64,000 nucleotides of DNA from an uncultured Ferrovibrio sp. (GCF_937960835.1 NZ_CALGPC010000009.1:248001-312000), one strand, 5' to 3'. Positions 1-8,217 are shown, counted from the first letter of the stretch. Numbers and translations: made by a program. Notes: generated from the letters alone by a model not told the origin.

Positions 1-428
1 CGGCCGAACCGGGTCGTCATCGTCGCGAGACATGAAGTAAACGCCTGCCTTGACCGTCCAAAGGCCTGATGTAACGCGGTCGGACTCAATCGCAAGTGCT
101 GCGCTGGAACTGTTGCAAATCTACAACGCTGCTCGGTTTTCTGCCGACACTATCTTGCTGCTCCGGCGGTTCTGACTAGTTAGACCACGGTTCATGCCGC
201 AGCCTGGTACTGGCATTCCGGTGCGTGAGCCTGGATGCGGGATTGACCAGCCGAATTTCGCAGTTCAGCGCCGGGGGGCGTCGAACTGGGGGGCGGCGGG
301 ACCTCTCCGGGTTCCGCCGCTGTCCATGCCGCTCTCCATTCAAGGCTCGGTGATTCGAGGCTCCCCGGCTGATCTGTGAATTCGCAAATCCGCGTAACCA
401 TCTCCCCAATAGTTTAAGGTTTGATCAC
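1..428. other. Left-edge stretch without a recognisable gene
   Basis: No convincing gene is seen here. On the minus strand a frame stays open from about position 120 to the window edge (about 40 codons, containing the peptide WTVKAGVYFMSRD), so it could be part of a gene running off the left side, but no start with a ribosome binding site is visible. The remaining GC-rich open frames on both strands look like chance. The last 20 bases carry the AAGG ribosome binding site of the outer-membrane protein gene. Confidence 0.4.
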
Positions 429-1055
429 ATGCGTCGTCTTCTGCTTTCCGCTGCGGCTCTGGCTTTTCTCGCAACGCCGGCCCTGGCCCAGGATTCCTTC
501 AAGACCGGCTGGTACGGCACGGCGGGCGGCGCCTGGGTAGTGCCGCGCGATTACGAAGGCAATGGCGCCGTCGAGGAGCTGAAGCACGATAACGGCTACG
601 GCTTCTATCTGGGCGCCGGCTACAGCTATGGCAACGGCTTCCGCACCGAAGTCGAAGCCGCTTACGGCCAGTTCGACCATGACCTCGTGCGCTTCCGCTC
701 GCCGGCCGCCACCGTGCAGACCAATGGCAGCGTGGATCAATACAGCCTGACCGGCGCCGTTTTTTACGATTTCGGCAGCTGGGTCGGCCTGACGCCCTAT
801 GCCGGCGCGGGCGCGGGCATCCTGTATACCCGCGACGACCGCCGGGCTGTGACCTCGGGCGGCAACACGATCGCGGCGGGCGACGACGGCACGGATCTGA
901 CGCTGTTCGGCGAAATCGGCGTCAGCTATCGCCTGACCCAGCAGATCGACATCGTTCCGGCCTATCGCTTGCAGTGGATCAACAATGGCGGCAACGGCAC
1001 CGATGACGGCAGCCAGCATGTCGCCCGCATCGGCCTGCGTTACTGGTTCAACTAA
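429..1055 (+). CDS. Outer membrane beta-barrel protein, OmpA/P44-like
   Basis: This is a 208-residue secreted protein. Residues 1-21 form a clear Sec signal peptide (basic MRR, hydrophobic core, cleavage after ATPALA). The mature part alternates aromatic and small residues in short strands (GWYGTAGGAW, YGFYLGAGYSYG, LTPYAGAGAGILY, YRLQWINNGG) and ends in LRYWFN, a terminal aromatic pattern typical of barrel assembly signals. These features fit the small 8-strand outer-membrane barrel family; the specific role is unknown. An AAGG site lies about 9 bases before the ATG. The gene stands alone and is convergent with cueR, with its own intrinsic terminator just downstream. Confidence 0.8.
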   Translation: MRRLLLSAAALAFLATPALAQDSFKTGWYGTAGGAWVVPRDYEGNGAVEELKHDNGYGFYLGAGYSYGNGFRTEVEAAYGQFDHDLVRFRSPAATVQTNGSVDQYSLTGAVFYDFGSWVGLTPYAGAGAGILYTRDDRRAVTSGGNTIAAGDDGTDLTLFGEIGVSYRLTQQIDIVPAYRLQWINNGGNGTDDGSQHVARIGLRYWFN

Positions 1056-1072
1056 TCCGGCTTGAAACCGGC

Positions 1073-1552
1073 CTAGTGGCACGGCGGGGAGCGATCCCCG
1101 CCGTTTTTCTTGATCTGCATCTTTGTGGATGTCTGCGCCTTGGCAGGACGCGCGCCGTCGTGACCGGTTTCAGCCAGATCATCGAGGATCGGGCAATCCG
1201 GACGGCCATCGCCATGGCAGGCTTCCGCCAGATGCTGCAGAGTGCGCCGCATCGCCTGCAATTCGGCGATTTTCTGCGTCAGCTCGTCGATATGCTTGAG
1301 CGCAATCGCCTTGACTGCCGCAGAAGGCCGCTCGCGATCGCGCCATAAGCCCAGCAGCGTGCGGATATCGTCGAGCGCGAAGCCAAGATCGCGGGCGCGG
1401 CGGATGAAGCGCAGCATGTGCACATCCTGCTCACCATAGACGCGATAGCCGCTGCCGGTTCTGCCCGCCGGCGGCATCAGACCGATGCTTTCGTAATAGC
1501 GGATCATCTTGGCGGTGACGCCGGAGGCTTCGCTGGCTTGGCCAATATTCAT
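1073..1552 (-). CDS. cueR: Cu(I)-responsive MerR-family regulator CueR
   Basis: A 159-residue MerR-family activator that would sense cytoplasmic Cu(I) and switch on copA. The N-terminal winged helix reads NIGQASEASGVTAKMIRYYESIGL, split here as NIGQASEASG then VTAKMIRYYE, and is typical of the family. A long dimerisation helix follows. The metal loop CHGDGRPDCPI has two cysteines eight residues apart, the same spacing as Cys112 and Cys120 of E. coli CueR. I chose the ATG at 1552 rather than an upstream in-frame start because the family begins at this MNIG and a GGGA element lies just before it. The C-terminus is about 25 residues longer than usual and basic. It lies 38 bases downstream of copA on the same strand, so the two probably form an operon. 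Confidence 0.88.
   Translation of the reverse strand: MNIGQASEASGVTAKMIRYYESIGLMPPAGRTGSGYRVYGEQDVHMLRFIRRARDLGFALDDIRTLLGLWRDRERPSAAVKAIALKHIDELTQKIAELQAMRRTLQHLAEACHGDGRPDCPILDDLAETGHDGARPAKAQTSTKMQIKKNGGDRSPPCH
1081..1108 (+). terminator. Intrinsic terminator of the outer-membrane protein gene
   Basis: A perfect 10-bp stem (ACGGCGGGGA with TCCCCGCCGT), a GCGA loop and a run of T follow the stop codon by about 25 bases. The T run is only on the plus strand, so it serves the outer-membrane gene. The hairpin lies inside the last codons of the convergent cueR gene. Confidence 0.85.
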
Positions 1553-1590
1553 ATCATCCCTCGATGTCTGCCCGACGATCGGTTCGGGCC

Positions 1591-4053
1591 TTACGACGAT
1601 GCCGGGCGCCACCGCCTGAGCAGCAGCGCATTGGTCAGCACCGATACGGAGCTCAGCGCCATTGCCGCGCCGGCCAGAACCGGATTGAGCAGGCCGATGG
1701 CGGCCAGAGGAATGCCGACCACATTGTAGAAGAAAGCCCAGAACAGGTTCTGCTTGACCTTGGCATCGGTGACCCGCGCAATGGCAATGGCATCGGCCAC
1801 CAATGCCGGATCACCGCGCATCAAGGTCAATCCCGCCGTATGCATGGCAACGTCGGTGCCGGTCCCCATGGCGATGCCGACATCGGCAGCCGCCAGGGCG
1901 GGCGCATCGTTCACGCCATCGCCCACCATCGCCACCTTGGTTTTGGCTTGCTGCCGCAACCTGTCAATCAGCGCCGCCTTGTCCTGCGGCAGGATTTCGG
2001 CCTCGACCTGATCGATGCCGAGCCGCGCCGCAATGGCAGATGCCGCGCCCTTGCTGTCGCCTGAAAGCATCACTGTGCGGATGCCCATCGCCTTCAGCCG
2101 CGCCACGGCTGCAGCCGCCGTCGCCTTCGGCTCGTCGCCGAAGGCGATCAGGCCAAGCAGCCTTGGCCGCGGCGCGATCTCGGCCAGCCACGAGATCGTG
2201 CGGCCCTGCTGCGCCAGGCTTTCGGCGCGCTTCAGCAGCGGCGCCAGATCGATGTTATTCTCCTGCAACAGGCGCCTGTTGCCGAGCAGCAGGCTGCGGC
2301 CGGCCAGATCGCCCCCGATTCCCTTGCCCGGCAGGTCGCGGAAATTTTCCACGCCAACAAGCGGACAGCCAGCGGCCTTCTCGCGCAGCGCCATCGCCAG
2401 GGGATGCTGCGAACCGGCCTGCAAGGCAGCGGCATCGCTGAGCAACGCCTGCATATCGCCGTCGGCGGCAATCAGATCGGTGACCACCGGCTTGCCTTCA
2501 GTGAGTGTACCGGTCTTATCGAAGGCGACTACACCGACCGTGCGCGCCGCTTCCAGTGCTTCCCAATCCTTGATCAGGATGCCATGCCTGGCTGCGACGC
2601 CGGTGCCGACCATCAATGCTGCCGGCGTCGCCAGACCGAGCGCGCAAGGGCAGGCAATCACCAGAACCGCGACGGCGTGGATCAGCGCCAATTCGATATC
2701 GCCGCCGCCAAGCGACAGCGTAAAGACGAAAGTCAGCAAGGCGATGAAGACGACAACCGGCACGAAGATCGCGCTGATGCGATCGACCAGCTTCTGGATC
2801 GACGGTTTGCTGGCCTGCGCGGTTTCCACCAGGCGCACGATGCGCGACAGCATGGTCTCGCTGCCCACCGCAATCACGCGGGCGACGATCAGACCGTCGC
2901 GGTTGATGGTGCCCGCATGCACGGCGTCGCCAGCCGCCTTTTCCAACGGCAGGCTTTCGCCGGTCAGCATCGCCTCATCGACGCTGCCATTGCCTTCTAT
3001 AATTGTGCCATCGGCGGCGAAGGCTTCGCCGGCGCGCACCACCAGCAGATCGCCGGATTGCAGCAGCGCGCTTGGTACTTCTTCCTCGCGGCCGTCGGCA
3101 CGGCGCACCCGCGCGGTCTGCGGCTTCAGCTTCATCAGCGCGCGCAAGGCGGCCACCGTCTGGCCCTTGGCGCGCATTTCGAGCCATTTGCCCAACCGCA
3201 CGAAGGCGATGATCGCCACCGAAGCTTCGAAATAAAGATGCGGCATGCCGGCTGCCGTCAGCAGCATCCAGGTGCTCAAACCCCAGGCCGCCGAAGTGCC
3301 GAGCGCCACCAGCAGATCCATGTTGCCGCTGCCGGCCTGCAAGGCATTCCAGCCCGCACGATAGAAGCGCCAGCCGAGCAGGAACTGCACCGGCGTTGCG
3401 ATGGCGAATTGCATCCAGCCCGGCAGCATGAATTGATGCAGCCCCGCCAGGTCGAAACCCATGCCGGCCAGCAGCGGCAGGCTGAGCGCCAGCGTCAGAA
3501 CAGCAAGATTACGTTCGCGCACGACCTGTCGCGCTGCCTCGTCCTCGCGCGCATCCTGCAGCGAGGCAGCATCGTCAAAAGGGCAGGCATCGTAGCCGGC
3601 CTTCTTCACCGCAGCGATCAGCGCCGCCAGATCAGCAGCGCCGCGCGCGACGGTTACGGTTGCCTGTTCGCTGGCCAGATTGACGCTGGCTGCCTGCACG
3701 CCGGGCACCGCCTTGAGCGCCTTTTCGACCCGGCCGACGCAGGAAGCGCAGCTCATGCCCTTGACCTGCACGCTGAGCTGCTCGGTCGGCACGCCATAGC
3801 CGGCCTTTTCGACAGCCGAAATCAGCGGCGCAATCTCCGGCGCGCCGGCGAATTCAACACGCGCGGTTTCGCTGGCCAGGTTGACCCGCGCCGCGACGAC
3901 GCCGGGAACGGCGCTCAGGGCTTTCTCGACCCGGCCGGCGCAGGAGGCGCAGCTCATGCCCTGGACAGGCAGATCGACGACATTGGACACGCTGTCATTT
4001 GACGGCCTGATAGTGGGCGCGGCCGTGGCAAGACCGGATGCAGGCTGGGACAT
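1591..4053 (-). CDS. copA: Cu(I)-exporting P1B-type ATPase CopA
   Basis: An 820-residue inner-membrane copper efflux pump. Two heavy-metal-associated domains lie at the N-terminus, each with GMSCASC (cysteines at about 35/38 and 102/105). The membrane copper site is CPC in IACPCALG, the phosphorylated aspartate is in DKTGTLT, and the hinge motif GDGVNDAPAL is present. Eight membrane segments can be placed. The HP motif appears as SQHPLA. It is the first gene of a copA-cueR operon with a canonical CueR promoter upstream. The length is normal and no defect was seen. Confidence 0.95.
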   Translation of the reverse strand: MSQPASGLATAAPTIRPSNDSVSNVVDLPVQGMSCASCAGRVEKALSAVPGVVAARVNLASETARVEFAGAPEIAPLISAVEKAGYGVPTEQLSVQVKGMSCASCVGRVEKALKAVPGVQAASVNLASEQATVTVARGAADLAALIAAVKKAGYDACPFDDAASLQDAREDEAARQVVRERNLAVLTLALSLPLLAGMGFDLAGLHQFMLPGWMQFAIATPVQFLLGWRFYRAGWNALQAGSGNMDLLVALGTSAAWGLSTWMLLTAAGMPHLYFEASVAIIAFVRLGKWLEMRAKGQTVAALRALMKLKPQTARVRRADGREEEVPSALLQSGDLLVVRAGEAFAADGTIIEGNGSVDEAMLTGESLPLEKAAGDAVHAGTINRDGLIVARVIAVGSETMLSRIVRLVETAQASKPSIQKLVDRISAIFVPVVVFIALLTFVFTLSLGGGDIELALIHAVAVLVIACPCALGLATPAALMVGTGVAARHGILIKDWEALEAARTVGVVAFDKTGTLTEGKPVVTDLIAADGDMQALLSDAAALQAGSQHPLAMALREKAAGCPLVGVENFRDLPGKGIGGDLAGRSLLLGNRRLLQENNIDLAPLLKRAESLAQQGRTISWLAEIAPRPRLLGLIAFGDEPKATAAAAVARLKAMGIRTVMLSGDSKGAASAIAARLGIDQVEAEILPQDKAALIDRLRQQAKTKVAMVGDGVNDAPALAAADVGIAMGTGTDVAMHTAGLTLMRGDPALVADAIAIARVTDAKVKQNLFWAFFYNVVGIPLAAIGLLNPVLAGAAMALSSVSVLTNALLLRRWRPASS

Positions 4054-4115
4054 GACACTCTCTTCCGCGGCAGAATGCGGCCGCTGTAGGATTTCTCAGG
4101 AATTCTGCCTCAGAG

Positions 4116-4146
4116 AGATAAGGCTTCCCATTATAGGAAGGTCAAG
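4116..4146 (-). promoter_or_regulatory. CueR-type copA promoter with 19-bp spacer
   Basis: Read on the minus strand there is a -35 of TTGACC, exactly 19 bases, then a -10 of TATCTC. Inside the long spacer is the inverted repeat CTTCC-N7-GGAAG. This architecture, including the overlong spacer and the repeat spacing, matches the E. coli copA promoter that CueR untwists. It lies about 65 bases upstream of the copA start. Confidence 0.85.
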
Positions 4147-4232
4147 ATGCCGCCTGAAATCGTCCGTAACCGGCTGAAAACATAATCAAAACATAAGCAT
4201 TCACTTGGAACGAGCCTTGCTATTTTAACAGC

Positions 4233-4814
4233 ATGGATCTCCTCGCCAGCTTGCCCACTCCCCTGACCGGCCCGAGCCGCCGGTTCTTCGCCATCTGGGA
4301 TAGCTGGCGGGATGGCAAGCTGCTGCCGGAGCGGCGACGGCTGGATACCGACAGCCTGGGCGATCTGCTGACACGCTGCCTGCTTCTGGGCATCCGCGGC
4401 CGAGATGAAGTGACGATCTGCTTCGCCGGCAGCACCGTGCACGACCTGCTGGGCACCGAACTGTCCGGACGCAATTATCTTGATCTGACGACGCCGCAGA
4501 ACCGTGCCCGCCGCGCCGCGCTGCTGCTGGCCGAAGCAGCTCAGCCCTGCGCTGCGGTGATCTATTACTGGCTGGACGGCAAGGCCGGCGGATTGACGCC
4601 GGTGGAACTGGTTTCCGCACCGCTGCTGGCCGATGGCGCGACGCAGGCGACGCTGATCCTGGCCTGCGCGACGCCGCTGACATCACCACCCGGGCAAAGC
4701 AAGGTAAAACCGGAATCTTATGCCGAAGGTGAAGGTCTGCGTTTCATCGATATCGGCGCCGGCATTCCGCCCTTGACCGGCAATCTGCATCTGCTGGCAC
4801 AACGGGTGCAGTGA
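4233..4814 (+). CDS. PAS_5-family PAS domain protein (first of a pair)
   Basis: A 193-residue soluble protein without signal peptide. The opening FFAIWDSWRDGKLLPERRRLD, given here as FFAIWDSWRD and GKLLPERRRL, and the central motif RNYLDLTTP resemble the PAS_5 family (small PAS-like proteins common in Rhodospirillales). The C-terminus GLRFIDIGAGIPPL recurs almost unchanged in the next gene (NLRFLDIGGGIPTL), so the two are tandem paralogues. No output domain is attached. An OmpR-type response regulator follows both genes, which suggests a signalling role, but no ligand can be named. Confidence 0.75.
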   Translation: MDLLASLPTPLTGPSRRFFAIWDSWRDGKLLPERRRLDTDSLGDLLTRCLLLGIRGRDEVTICFAGSTVHDLLGTELSGRNYLDLTTPQNRARRAALLLAEAAQPCAAVIYYWLDGKAGGLTPVELVSAPLLADGATQATLILACATPLTSPPGQSKVKPESYAEGEGLRFIDIGAGIPPLTGNLHLLAQRVQ

Positions 4815-5458
4815 CCGTCATGTTTTCCGACAGCGATCTTTTTCCCTCATGCGCCGAGCCTTTTGCACACACGGAACCCTTGCGGCTGCTGAACCCAGCC
4901 ATTGCCGCCAGCGAGCCGGACGCCATCGGCGGCGAGCCGTGCAGCCCTGAAAGCCTGCATTTCCTGGAAGCCTGGCATCACTGGCGCGGCGACAGGCTGG
5001 TGCCGTTGCGGCGCGATGTCGAGCTGCTCTCGATCTGCAAACTGATGCCGCAATTCATGGTCCTGGAAGTGAATGGCCCGGATCGCGCGACAATCCGCCT
5101 GGCCGGCACCGAAGTGGAGCGTCAATTCGGCTCGACGCTGACCAAACGCAACCTGATTGCGCTGACCGATCGGCCCTATCAGCCGCAGCGCGGCCAGCGT
5201 CTGTGGCAGATGGTCAACCAGCCCTGCGCCGCCTTGCTGCATCTGGCAATCGACCGTCAATCGGGCCAGCGCAATGAAGTGGAACTCGCCATCGCGCCGG
5301 TGCTGCCCGATGACCACCGCGCGGCCTGCCAGCTCTTCATCGCCGTGAGCCGCCTGCCACACTGGCAATGGGGCAGCGCCGCCGATCCGGTGGCGCACAG
5401 CCTTGGCAGAAATCTGCGCTTTCTCGATATCGGCGGCGGGATACCGACGCTCGGCTGA
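4811..5458 (+). CDS. PAS_5-family PAS domain protein (second of a pair)
   Basis: A 215-residue paralogue of the preceding protein, with an extra acidic and proline-containing N-terminus of about 45 residues. The core SLHFLEAWHHWRGDRLVPLR and the ending NLRFLDIGGGIPTL align with the first copy. Translation can start at the GTG overlapping the preceding stop (GTGA) or at an ATG 9 bases later; the overlap points to translational coupling. Function unknown beyond the PAS-type fold. No transmembrane segment or kinase domain is visible. Confidence 0.73.
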   Translation: MTVMFSDSDLFPSCAEPFAHTEPLRLLNPAIAASEPDAIGGEPCSPESLHFLEAWHHWRGDRLVPLRRDVELLSICKLMPQFMVLEVNGPDRATIRLAGTEVERQFGSTLTKRNLIALTDRPYQPQRGQRLWQMVNQPCAALLHLAIDRQSGQRNEVELAIAPVLPDDHRAACQLFIAVSRLPHWQWGSAADPVAHSLGRNLRFLDIGGGIPTLG

Positions 5459-5584
5459 ACGGCCGGCAGACAGGCCTTGCGCCTGACGCATGGTAACCTC
5501 TTGGCGGCGCGGGACTTTCCCGTTAACCTCTTCCACAAGGCGAATACGTCGGCCGGCAGCGGCCCTAACAAGGGGGAGACGATC

Positions 5585-6310
5585 CTGGCGTCCGTCCGCA
5601 AGCCTGACTCACCGCGCACCATCCTCCTGGTCGAGGATTCCGAACCCGTCCGCGCTGCGCTGCGCGCAGCCTTAGAGGCGGCGCATTACACGGTTCGCGA
5701 GGCGGCAACCGGGGAGGGCGGCCTGACGCAGACAGCCGGCGTGGATCTGATACTGCTGGATATCGGCCTGCCGGATATCAGCGGCTTCGATGTCCTGGAG
5801 CGGTTGCGGGGCGGACAGCATTCCAACCTGCCGGTGATCATCCTGTCCGGCCGCGAAGAAGTGGATGTCAAAATCCGCGCGCTGGATCTGGGCGCCGACG
5901 ATTACGTCACCAAGCCTTTCGATCCCGGCGAATTGCTGGCCCGCGTGCGCGCCGCCCTGCGCCGCCAGCAGGAAGCTGCCGCCGCCAGCAATGGCGTCGT
6001 TCAGGTCGGGCCGTTCCAGATCGACATCACCACCGGCGATACAAGACGCGAAGACCGCCCGGTGCGGCTGTCGCCGATGGAAGCGCGGTTCGTGAAGATG
6101 CTGGCGCAGCGCAGCGGCCAGCCGGTCGGCACGCGCCAGCTTACCGAAACATTGTGGGGCTACGATACTGCCGAGCAGCGCCAGGCTTTGCGGGTGCTGG
6201 CGCGCAAGGTGCGCTGCAAGCTGGAGAAAGATCCGGATGCGCCGCGCTTTCTGCTGACCGAGCCGCGGCTGGGCTATCGTCTGGTCGATCCGGAATTCGC
6301 GTCGAACTGA
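5585..6310 (+). CDS. OmpR/PhoB-family response regulator
   Basis: A two-domain DNA-binding response regulator. The receiver domain begins with ILLVEDSEPVR (acidic pocket), has the phosphoacceptor aspartate in LILLDIGLPD and the switch lysine in DDYVTKPFDPGE. A winged-helix output domain follows (LSPMEARFVKMLAQR, then VLARKVRCKLEKD and LGYRLVDPE). No ATG or GTG fits the start. A strong AGGGGGAG site six bases before an in-frame CTG at 5585 suggests a CTG start; a TTG at 5477 is the longer alternative and would give 277 residues. No cognate histidine kinase is next to it; the two PAS proteins upstream are the only signalling neighbours. Confidence 0.85.
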   Translation: MASVRKPDSPRTILLVEDSEPVRAALRAALEAAHYTVREAATGEGGLTQTAGVDLILLDIGLPDISGFDVLERLRGGQHSNLPVIILSGREEVDVKIRALDLGADDYVTKPFDPGELLARVRAALRRQQEAAAASNGVVQVGPFQIDITTGDTRREDRPVRLSPMEARFVKMLAQRSGQPVGTRQLTETLWGYDTAEQRQALRVLARKVRCKLEKDPDAPRFLLTEPRLGYRLVDPEFASN

Positions 6311-6337
6311 AACGCTCGATACCTGACAGACGCGCGG

Positions 6338-6892
6338 CTAGGCGGTTTCGGCTGCGGCCTGCACCTTGCTCAGCAGCGCGAACAGTGTTGTACGTTCCGC
6401 CGCGCTCAAATTCTCCGCGATCTTTGCTTCGTGACGCTCGACCAAAGCTAGCGCCTTCCTGTAGACGCGCTGGCCTTCCGGGGTGAGCGTCAGCGCATGC
6501 GCGCGGCGATCCTTCGGCACGGCGCGGCGTTCGACCAAGCCGCGCTTTTCCAGCTTGTCGACGGCAGCAACCACCGTGGAGCGGTCAACGCCGAGCGCGC
6601 CACCCAGTTCGATCTGCTTCAGGCCCGGATTTGCCGCGATGATCGCAAGAACGCCAAACTGGCCAGGCGTGAGTTCCGCCGCACCGAGCTTGGCCGTCAC
6701 CATGCTGACGAAAGCGCTGAATACCGCTTCCTGGCTGCGCCGCAGGCTGTATCCCAGCAAATCCGGCAGAATTCCGCGATCAACGATGCGGCGTGGCGGT
6801 GTCGTGGAAGACGATGATGATGCTTCGTTGGCGGAGCTGCGGCCCTTCCCGGCTGCGCGGCCTTTTTTCACGGAAATGTTGATTTCGCCCAC
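6338..6892 (-). CDS. MarR-family transcriptional regulator
   Basis: A 184-residue winged-helix regulator. After a basic, serine-rich N-terminus of about 35 residues come the dimerisation helix and the wHTH (LTPGQFGVLAIIAANPG, QIELGGALGVDRSTVV, LEKRGLVERRAVPKDRRAHAL), which is standard MarR. Ligands are usually phenolic or aryl-CoA compounds. It is divergent from the aromatic oxygenase operon at 7186, whose promoter carries a perfect MarR-like inverted repeat, so it is the likely repressor of that operon. The start is a GTG with a weak ribosome site; another in-frame GTG 21 bases downstream is possible. Confidence 0.85.
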   Translation of the reverse strand: MGEINISVKKGRAAGKGRSSANEASSSSSTTPPRRIVDRGILPDLLGYSLRRSQEAVFSAFVSMVTAKLGAAELTPGQFGVLAIIAANPGLKQIELGGALGVDRSTVVAAVDKLEKRGLVERRAVPKDRRAHALTLTPEGQRVYRKALALVERHEAKIAENLSAAERTTLFALLSKVQAAAETA

Positions 6893-6927
6893 TTGGCAAC
6901 CCCGCTTGGCGGACCCATATGACAGTT

Positions 6928-7041
6928 AAGCGGCGGCGATGCCGTCGCTGGTGCCGCGAGATCCCCCCCTCTCGGCACTTCTCTGGCGCAGACCAAATAT
7001 GCGCATAACGCCCGGTTCGCCCCCCGACCGGGCGTTTTCTT
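6928..7041 (+). ncRNA. Candidate small RNA with two C-rich hairpin loops
   Basis: In the divergent region between marR and the oxygenase operon the plus strand has a promoter-like pair (TTGGCA at 6893, 17-base spacer, CATATG at 6916). It is followed by a hairpin with loop TCCCCCCC (stem GTGC/GCAC plus CGAGA/TCTCG, 6951-6977) and then a perfect 10-bp hairpin AACGCCCGGT / ACCGGGCGTT with a C-rich loop and a T-rich tail (7007-7041) that looks like an intrinsic terminator. The terminator lies upstream of the operon promoter, so it is not an attenuator. C-rich loops on stable stems resemble the anti-Shine-Dalgarno small RNAs known from alphaproteobacteria. No expression evidence is available. Confidence 0.4.
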
Positions 7042-7100
7042 TTGCCCGGACCGCTTCATCTCTCTTCTATCCTATTGAGCATTAATCGGCAAACACGCTG

Positions 7101-7121
7101 ATTGTTTGTCATGCAAACAAT
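7101..7121. promoter_or_regulatory. MarR-type operator of the oxygenase operon
   Basis: Perfect 8-bp inverted repeat ATTGTTTG ... CAAACAAT with a 5-base centre (TCATG). It abuts the -35 element of the operon promoter, so a bound dimer would block RNA polymerase. The divergent MarR regulator is the obvious candidate ligand-responsive repressor. Confidence 0.75.
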
Positions 7122-7150
7122 TTGACATGCATCCTGTCGCTTCCTAGTAT
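7122..7150 (+). promoter_or_regulatory. Sigma70-type promoter of the oxygenase operon
   Basis: Consensus -35 TTGACA, 17-base spacer, -10 TAGTAT. The expected start point is near 7157, about 30 bases before the GTG start of the reductase gene. The operator lies directly upstream. Confidence 0.75.
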
Positions 7151-7185
7151 CGGAGCGGCTCGAAAATCAGGGAGGAAACGGAGCC

Positions 7186-8217
7186 GTGGCCCATCGTGTG
7201 GTTGTGCGTCAGCTGCCGGAAGCCGTTCTTGTGGAAGATGGCGACACCATCCTGTCGGCTGCGCAATATGCCGGCTTCGACTATCCCTGCGGCTGCCAGT
7301 CGGGCAATTGCGGAGCCTGCAAATCGATGCTGATCCGCGGCGATGTCGAGATGATCCCCTATTCGGAATTCGCGCTGTCGGATGAAGAGCGCGGTGCCGG
7401 ACTGATCCTCGCCTGCCGTGCCACGCCGCTGTCTGACTGCGAAGTCGCCTGGCTGGAAGAGGGTGAGATCGCCGCACATCCGCAGCGCAAGCTCAGCTGC
7501 AGCGTGATCAGCAATGATGCGATGACGCATGACATCCGCCGCATCCGGCTATCCATCGACAGCGGCGGACCCTTCGTATTTTCCGCCGGGCAATATGCCG
7601 CCGTCACCTTCGCCGGCCTGCCAACCCGCGATTATTCCATGGCCAGCCAGCCGGGCGAGCCGGTGCTGGAATTCCATATCCGCCTGGTGCCGGGCGGCAA
7701 AGTCAGCCCTTACGTGCTGGAGCGTCTGCAGCCGGGCGACAAGGCAACCGTTGAAGGCCCGCGCGGCATTTCGTTTCTGCGCGAAAACCATGGCGGGCCG
7801 ATCCTGGCGCTGGCGGGCGGCTCGGGGCTGGCGCCGATCAAGTCGATTGTGGAGCGCGCGCTGCATCTGGGCATGACACAGCCGATCCATCTGTATTTCG
7901 GCGTGCGCGACGAACGCGACCTGTATCTGGAGGAGCATTTCCGCGCGCTGGAGCGGAAGCATCCGCATTTCACCTTCACGCCGGTGCTGTCGCAGCCGGG
8001 CGGCCCGACCAGCCGGCGCACTGGCTTCCTGGCCGATGCGGTGAAGGCTGATCATCCCGCGCTGAGCGATGCGAAAGCCTATCTCTGCGGGCCGCCGCCG
8101 ATGGTTGAGACCTGCATGGCGGCGCTGAGCGCGGCTGGCCTGCCGCGCGAGCATTGCCATGCCGATGCGTTTTATACCGAGGCCGACAAGGCCGCATTGA
8201 ACAAGGGCGCTGCATGA
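7186..8217 (+). CDS. 2Fe-2S ferredoxin / FAD-NAD(P)H oxidoreductase
   Basis: A 343-residue electron-transfer reductase that would pass electrons from NAD(P)H to an oxygenase. The N-terminal plant-type ferredoxin domain has Cys37, Cys42, Cys45 and Cys77 (CGCQSGNCGACK ... ACR). The FAD-binding barrel has TRDYSMAS, and the nucleotide-binding lobe has LALAGGSGLAPIKS and YLCGPPPMVE. This is the BenC / PaaE / CDP-glucoseen reductase type of arrangement. The start is GTG with a strong GGAGGAAAC site. It overlaps the next gene by ATGA. Downstream lies a PaaA-like diiron protein, its probable electron acceptor. Confidence 0.88.
   Translation: MAHRVVVRQLPEAVLVEDGDTILSAAQYAGFDYPCGCQSGNCGACKSMLIRGDVEMIPYSEFALSDEERGAGLILACRATPLSDCEVAWLEEGEIAAHPQRKLSCSVISNDAMTHDIRRIRLSIDSGGPFVFSAGQYAAVTFAGLPTRDYSMASQPGEPVLEFHIRLVPGGKVSPYVLERLQPGDKATVEGPRGISFLRENHGGPILALAGGSGLAPIKSIVERALHLGMTQPIHLYFGVRDERDLYLEEHFRALERKHPHFTFTPVLSQPGGPTSRRTGFLADAVKADHPALSDAKAYLCGPPPMVETCMAALSAAGLPREHCHADAFYTEADKAALNKGAA

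Noticed and set aside
2404..4002. Long plus-strand open frame of over 500 codons opposite copA
   Set aside because: It is the antisense shadow of copA, rich in Arg, Gln and Ala with no family features; similar long shadows lie opposite amt, the ATP-grasp gene and the DUF255 gene.
7007..7041. Hairpin as an attenuator of the oxygenase operon
   Set aside because: The consensus promoter at 7122-7150 lies downstream of the hairpin, so the operon RNA would not contain it.
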